Shown: positions 53,256 through 57,054 of the stretch, piece by piece
Numbering within the stretch: position 1 is the first letter of the stretch
Layout: each line of letters begins with the position of its first letter
Source: an uncultured Sphingomonas sp.
GTDB lineage: Bacteria > Pseudomonadota > Alphaproteobacteria > Sphingomonadales > Sphingomonadaceae
Length of the DNA stretch: 57,054 nucleotides
NCBI RefSeq assembly: GCF_902806285.1
Contig: NZ_CADCWA010000120.1
Span: forward strand, 1 to 57,054
Reading direction: 5' to 3'
The notes under the pieces: model-generated
Told to the model about the DNA's origin: nothing
Database searches by the model: none
The model's input: the letters and a program-made list of their open reading frames with translations, nothing else
Translations under genes and position numbers: made by a program

Positions 53256-54605
53256 ATGCTGACCCGTTCACGCCCGGTCGCGCGGGGCGCGGCCATGCCG
53301 GCTTCTCGCCTGGCGATCGCGGCAGCCGAACCGGTAGGCGCTACCTCGACCCTGCCCGAGAAGCTGATCTGGGCCAGCGTGCTGTTCAATCTGCTTCTCT
53401 GCTTCATCGACAGCAACCTCGTTACGCTCAGCCCTTTCCCCGTGATGGCCGTCGAGGCGGCGATCCTCGGCGCGGCGCTGCTGGTGCCGCTGGCGCTCCA
53501 CAGCAGGTCGCCGGGCCGGATGGATTTCCTGCTCATTCTGCTCCTGGCGAGCTGGCTGCTGCTGTCGATCCTTCGTCAGTCGGTCGATCCCAAGCTGTTC
53601 CGCGACATCGCGATCATGCCGATCTTCGTCCTGCTGGGCCTGGCGAGCCGCGGCGTGACACTGCACCGGCGCCTGTTCTGGCTGCACATGACGGTTTTCG
53701 TCTTCGCCCTGTGGGAAGCCATTTCGGTCCAGAGCTTCGTATCGGTCCTCTCGATCGGCGATTATTTCGAGCATACCCGCAGGTTCAGCAACGACGACTG
53801 GTGGGTCGATAGCGGCCTTTACCTGAGCGCCGTCCGCCCCGAATCGCGCTTTCTGTTCCCGGGTCTTCCGCTTCACCGCTTGTCGTCGGTGTTTCTGGAG
53901 CCCGTGTCGCTGGGCAACTATGTGATGATCGCCACCATCTGGCTGGCAGGTTTCTGGCGGCGGATCCCCAGCGGCATGCGGGTCGTGGCGGTGCTTGCCA
54001 ACCTGTTCCTGCTGGTCGGCAGCGACAGCCGGATGGCCAGCCTCACCTGCCTGGTGCTGGTGCTTGCCATCCCGCTTGGGCGGTTGCTGCCAAGCTACAT
54101 CGCGGTGCTGACCGCGCCGATCGTGATCGGGCTCATGTTCCTGGCGGACGTGGGGCTGGGACTTCAGGCCGGCACCGACGACTTCGGCGGCCGCATCGCA
54201 CACAGCGTCGACGTGTTCAGGGCGATGGAAGTCCAGCATTATGCCGGCCTGGCCGTCGATCTGTTGAGACCGGCGGAGGATGCGGGCTTCGCTTACGTCA
54301 TCATGTCGCAATCGCTGCTGGTCGCGCTGATCGTCTGGGGCTCATTATTGCTGAGGCGCCTGGTCACGCCGGAAGGCCGCTACGTGCATCTGGCGGTTGC
54401 GATTTACGTGTCGATGAACCTGACGGTCAGCTGGTCCCTGTTCTCGATCAAGACGGCAGCGCTGCTTTGGTTTCTGCTCGGCCGGGCGATCCGCGAGGAC
54501 CGGGAGGCAACAGTGGATGCGGCGGCCGACCTGCCCCGTTCCGGCACAGGGGTGGAACTTAGCGGCGGCCGCCTGGCAGGCTCAATCAAACGGGTCGCCC
54601 AGTAG
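53256..54605 (+). CDS. Wzy-like polysaccharide polymerase / O-antigen ligase-type membrane protein
   Basis: A 449-residue integral membrane protein with about ten hydrophobic segments, e.g. KLIWASVLFNLLLCFIDSNL at ~35, FLLILLLASWLLLSILR, IMPIFVLLGLASRGVTL and IAVLTAPIVIGLMFLADVGL. A long loop at ~175-225 (SIGDYFEHTRRFSNDDWWVD, then FPGLPLHRLSSVFLEPVSLG) precedes GSDSRMASLTCLVLVLAIPL. Topology and the large periplasmic-type loop fit Wzy polymerases or WaaL-type ligases, whose sequences are weakly conserved. No precise activity can be given. It lies 49 bases after the WecB-like gene and is convergent with the flippase gene. The start may also be at the internal MPASRLAI. Confidence 0.75.
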   Translation: MLTRSRPVARGAAMPASRLAIAAAEPVGATSTLPEKLIWASVLFNLLLCFIDSNLVTLSPFPVMAVEAAILGAALLVPLALHSRSPGRMDFLLILLLASWLLLSILRQSVDPKLFRDIAIMPIFVLLGLASRGVTLHRRLFWLHMTVFVFALWEAISVQSFVSVLSIGDYFEHTRRFSNDDWWVDSGLYLSAVRPESRFLFPGLPLHRLSSVFLEPVSLGNYVMIATIWLAGFWRRIPSGMRVVAVLANLFLLVGSDSRMASLTCLVLVLAIPLGRLLPSYIAVLTAPIVIGLMFLADVGLGLQAGTDDFGGRIAHSVDVFRAMEVQHYAGLAVDLLRPAEDAGFAYVIMSQSLLVALIVWGSLLLRRLVTPEGRYVHLAVAIYVSMNLTVSWSLFSIKTAALLWFLLGRAIREDREATVDAAADLPRSGTGVELSGGRLAGSIKRVAQ

Positions 54606-54710
54606 CTCGATCTGTTTCGCCCGGCAGCAGGCCGGAGGGTCGGCAGACCGCGGCACTTGCGAGGGCGCGCTTCACCGGCTTGCCCGGCGCGCCATCAACA
54701 CTCGCCATCC

Positions 54711-56225
54711 CTAAGCCGGCCGACCGATCAAGACCACAGCCGCTCGCCTGACCCAGGAGGGCTGCCCTGCGATCGAGCGCAGCAGCGCCATGCGGTCGTC
54801 CTCCACTAGGCGGAGCGCAAGCACGGTCATGACGAAAAAAGCCAAGGCGCCGGTAAGGGCGCCGAGCAGCAGGCCGAGCAGGCCGTGGCCGTGCGCGGTC
54901 AGCCAGGCGGCGGCTCCGGCAGTTGCACTTGCGAGAAGGTAGCGGCTGAACCACCCAGCCCGGATCAGCCCGGGTACCACGCGATTCGCCGCGGCGATGT
55001 TCATCGCGGCCACGGTCGATTGCGCTCCAAGGCGTCCCATGGCCGCGCCCAGGAGGCCGAACTGGGACACCAGCGCAATCCCCAGAACCACCGTCAGCGC
55101 GGCGCCCACCACGCCGCTTCTCACCAGCGCGACGTTGGCGTCGGCCGCGTTCAGCACCCCGCTGAGCACCAGCGTGATCGCCGAAGCGGCCGCTGCGCAC
55201 CCCAGCAACGTCGCGGTTGGACCTGCCCCCCCGAACTCGGCGCCGAATACCAGCTCGATCGCGTTGGGCGCGAGCGCCGCGCCGATGAAGCAGGCGGGCA
55301 GCAGGAGGAACATGCCGAAGCGGGTAATGGTCGCATTGACTTGCGCCGCCGACTCCGGCCGCTCCGCTACAGCTCGAAGGAGGTTGGGCAGCAGTGCATT
55401 GGTGACCATCTGACAGACCCCCATGAGCAATGCGGCAACGGTGGCGGCCGCGGCGAACAGGCCGACCGCCTTGGCACTGGCGAGCTGATCCACGATCAAC
55501 AGGTCCACCCGTACCCACAGCAAAGGCGAAAGCAGCGCGGCGACGTAAAGGCTGAGCGCGTACCGGCGGACCGCCAGCCGTTCCTGCGGCGGCGGCGTCC
55601 CACGGGCCGTGCGCAGGCGCGACAGCACCCACAGCATCGGGAGGTTGGGCAGCAAATAACCCGCCAGGGCTCCGACCACGCCGAAGTACTGGCTCCCGAT
55701 GAACACACCGATGACCTGGAGCACGGCGCCGATCATCGAATAGCGGCTGATCGCACGAAACTCCAGGAACCCGCGTAGATACTGGTAAGAAAAGGCGAAC
55801 AGCATATGTACGACGAAGCTGATGATGATCAGCGCGCAGATCAGAAGCGCTTCTTCCCTGCTGTGTGCGTATTTGTCGACGATGTCAGACCAGTAGAAGG
55901 TCAAGAAGACTCCCACCAGTAAAAGGCCGCCAGCAATGGCGGCGGCGAGAAGCTTGAAGCGGTCCCAGACGAACGTTTGCAACCCGCTTGTCTCGCCAGC
56001 ATGGATCTCGCGAACCATGAAGCGCGAAAGGCTTCCCGATACCCCGACATCAGCTATCACGGTAGCAAAGAAAATGATCGACATGGCCATGGCCACGCTC
56101 GCCGTTCCGGTCACTCCCAGCGAGCGCGCCACGATCGCGGCAGCGACAAAGGCGCCAACCGCGCTCGTCAGCCCGCCCATCAGGCTGAAGGACGCATTCT
56201 TGATCAGTCGCTCGACCAGGCTCAC
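54711..56225 (-). CDS. Wzx-type polysaccharide flippase
   Basis: A 504-residue MOP/polysaccharide-export membrane protein with about 12-14 membrane segments. It starts MSLVERLIKNASFSLMGGLT followed by ARSLGVTGTASVAMAMSIIF and VGVSGSLSRFMVREIHAGET. The middle has YLRGFLEFRAISRYSMIGAV, LRVDLLIVDQLASAKAVGLF-like sequence (WVRVDLLIVDQLASAKAVGL) and NALLPNLLRAVAERPESAAQ. This layout matches lipid-linked oligosaccharide flippases. With the WecB-like and Wzy-like genes it makes a Wzx/Wzy-type set, although it lies on the opposite strand. It is intact, in contrast to the flippase remnant at 24.3-24.8 kb. Confidence 0.88.
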   Translation of the reverse strand: MSLVERLIKNASFSLMGGLTSAVGAFVAAAIVARSLGVTGTASVAMAMSIIFFATVIADVGVSGSLSRFMVREIHAGETSGLQTFVWDRFKLLAAAIAGGLLLVGVFLTFYWSDIVDKYAHSREEALLICALIIISFVVHMLFAFSYQYLRGFLEFRAISRYSMIGAVLQVIGVFIGSQYFGVVGALAGYLLPNLPMLWVLSRLRTARGTPPPQERLAVRRYALSLYVAALLSPLLWVRVDLLIVDQLASAKAVGLFAAAATVAALLMGVCQMVTNALLPNLLRAVAERPESAAQVNATITRFGMFLLLPACFIGAALAPNAIELVFGAEFGGAGPTATLLGCAAAASAITLVLSGVLNAADANVALVRSGVVGAALTVVLGIALVSQFGLLGAAMGRLGAQSTVAAMNIAAANRVVPGLIRAGWFSRYLLASATAGAAAWLTAHGHGLLGLLLGALTGALAFFVMTVLALRLVEDDRMALLRSIAGQPSWVRRAAVVLIGRPA

Positions 56226-56426
56226 CAGATTATCCAGTCGATCTCATCGGTGAGCCCAAAGCTGTTCCTAGCGTCAAGCTCAAGCCCCGAGCTGGCGCGA
56301 GGGTTAGACGCGGGTCCCACCTGACACAAGAAGGTTGAGAATAAGTATCGCCGGCGCTCACTCCAGCCAGCGGCATCACAAACGACGCACTCGCGATTCC
56401 GCGCCCGTGCCACTATCTCGCAGGTC

Positions 56427-57023
56427 ATGGCGTCACAGGAAATCGAAGCCCTCGCCGGCGCGCTGGCCAGGCTGCCGGGCCTCGGGCCGCGCTCGGCGCG
56501 GCGGGCGGTGCTGCACTTGATGAAGCGGCGGGAGAATGCGCTGCAGCCGTTGCTGGCCGCGCTGCAGAACGTGGCGGACAAGCTGGCGAACTGCTCGAAC
56601 TGCGGCAACGTCGATACGGCGGACCCCTGCAGCATCTGCCGCGACGCGCGCCGCGACCAGCGGAGCCTGTGCGTGGTGGAGGAGGTCGCCGACCTGTGGG
56701 CGCTCGACCGCTCGCGGCTGTTCCCCGGACGCTACCATGTGCTGGGCGGACGCCTGTCGGCGCTGGAGGGGGTGCGGCCCGACGACCTCAACATCGACGG
56801 TCTCCTGCGCCGGGTGGCGGCCGGGGGCATCGACGAGGTGGTGCTGGCGATGAACGCGACGCTGGAGGGGCAGACCACCGCGCACTACCTCGCCGAGCGG
56901 CTGGAGAAGCATCCGGTGCGGCTCACCCAGCTGGCGCACGGCCTGCCCGTCGGGGGCGAGCTCGATTATCTCGACGAGGGCACGCTGGCGCAGGCACTCC
57001 GCGCCCGGCGGCCGGTTGCTTGA
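56427..57023 (+). CDS. recR: Recombination mediator RecR
   Basis: A 198-residue RecR that acts with RecF/RecO to load RecA at gaps. The N-terminal helix-hairpin-helix is [20 protein letters not shown]; the zinc finger [18 protein letters not shown] has four cysteines near residues 57-72; the Toprim domain is [60 protein letters not shown] and the C-terminal [20 protein letters not shown]. Standard length. Stands alone here; dnaX, often next to recR, is not visible upstream. Confidence 0.97.
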   Translation: MASQEIEALAGALARLPGLGPRSARRAVLHLMKRRENALQPLLAALQNVADKLANCSNCGNVDTADPCSICRDARRDQRSLCVVEEVADLWALDRSRLFPGRYHVLGGRLSALEGVRPDDLNIDGLLRRVAAGGIDEVVLAMNATLEGQTTAHYLAERLEKHPVRLTQLAHGLPVGGELDYLDEGTLAQALRARRPVA

Positions 57024-57054
57024 TCCGCGAGGGGGCGGCAGCTAACGCGCGCCC

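Noticed and set aside
52395-56225. Whole sphingan (gellan-type) synthesis cluster
   Set aside because: The WecB-like, Wzy-like and Wzx genes are present but none of the rhamnose genes, the priming transferase or the export genes of a sphingan cluster are in the window, so only a general polysaccharide role is claimed.

Overview
The window looks like chromosomal DNA of a sphingomonad-type alphaproteobacterium (Sphingomonas or a close relative). The support is high GC with strong third-position G/C, the gene families and their order (Rrf2 regulator then sufB, sucC followed by etfBA, twin head-GIN proteins, a large TonB receptor beside exported hydrolases), and several short palindromic repeat families of the sphingomonad kind in the gaps. 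This assignment is inferred from gene content; no 16S rRNA gene is present.

Layout. About 1-22.4 kb is compact and mostly housekeeping: the 5' part of sufB with its Rrf2 regulator, an SDR enzyme, a cyclophilin, mgtE, DUF1489, two head-GIN proteins, carD, dinB, sucC, etfBA, a ParDE-type toxin-antitoxin pair, an HDAC-like hydrolase, a DUF885 lipoprotein, nhaA, osmC, a GAF protein, a DHH phosphoesterase, uvsE, a PurD-like ATP-grasp protein, a SET protein and a J-like/TonB fusion. Paired palindromic repeats sit between many of these genes, and one has become the C-terminus of the Rrf2 regulator.

About 22.4-31.7 kb is an eroded surface-sugar island. Intact genes are rfbF, rfbG, a two-domain oxidoreductase with a C-terminal SAF domain, an RfbC-type epimerase and a glycosyltransferase. 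Between them lie pieces of five genes: a glycosyltransferase tail, an LhgO-like oxidase, a WzxC-like flippase, the tail of a second SAF oxidoreductase and the head of a second RfbC. The two oxidoreductase-epimerase pairs are damaged in complementary ways, so one working set remains. Two gene-poor stretches of 0.8 and 1.5 kb border the glycosyltransferase.

About 31.7-43.9 kb looks like a peptide- or amide-utilisation locus: an M19-type and an M20-type protein (both with substituted metal ligands), a SufS-like PLP enzyme, two serine beta-lactamase-family hydrolases and a TonB-dependent receptor, with a lipoprotein FKBP beside them. I infer that the receptor imports a substrate processed by these mostly exported enzymes.

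About 44.3-50.5 kb carries a DEAD-box helicase, an ABC-F ATPase, a small membrane protein, a PHB-depolymerase-like esterase and a small conserved protein, separated by degenerate copies of a dispersed repeat. A gutted large serine recombinase then abuts tRNA-Arg(CCG). The window ends with a second polysaccharide block (WecB/TagA glycosyltransferase, Wzy-like protein, Wzx flippase) and recR.

The strongest leads are the metal-site-variant M19/M20 pair in the receptor locus, the complementary decay of the duplicated sugar module, and the J-like/TonB fusion.
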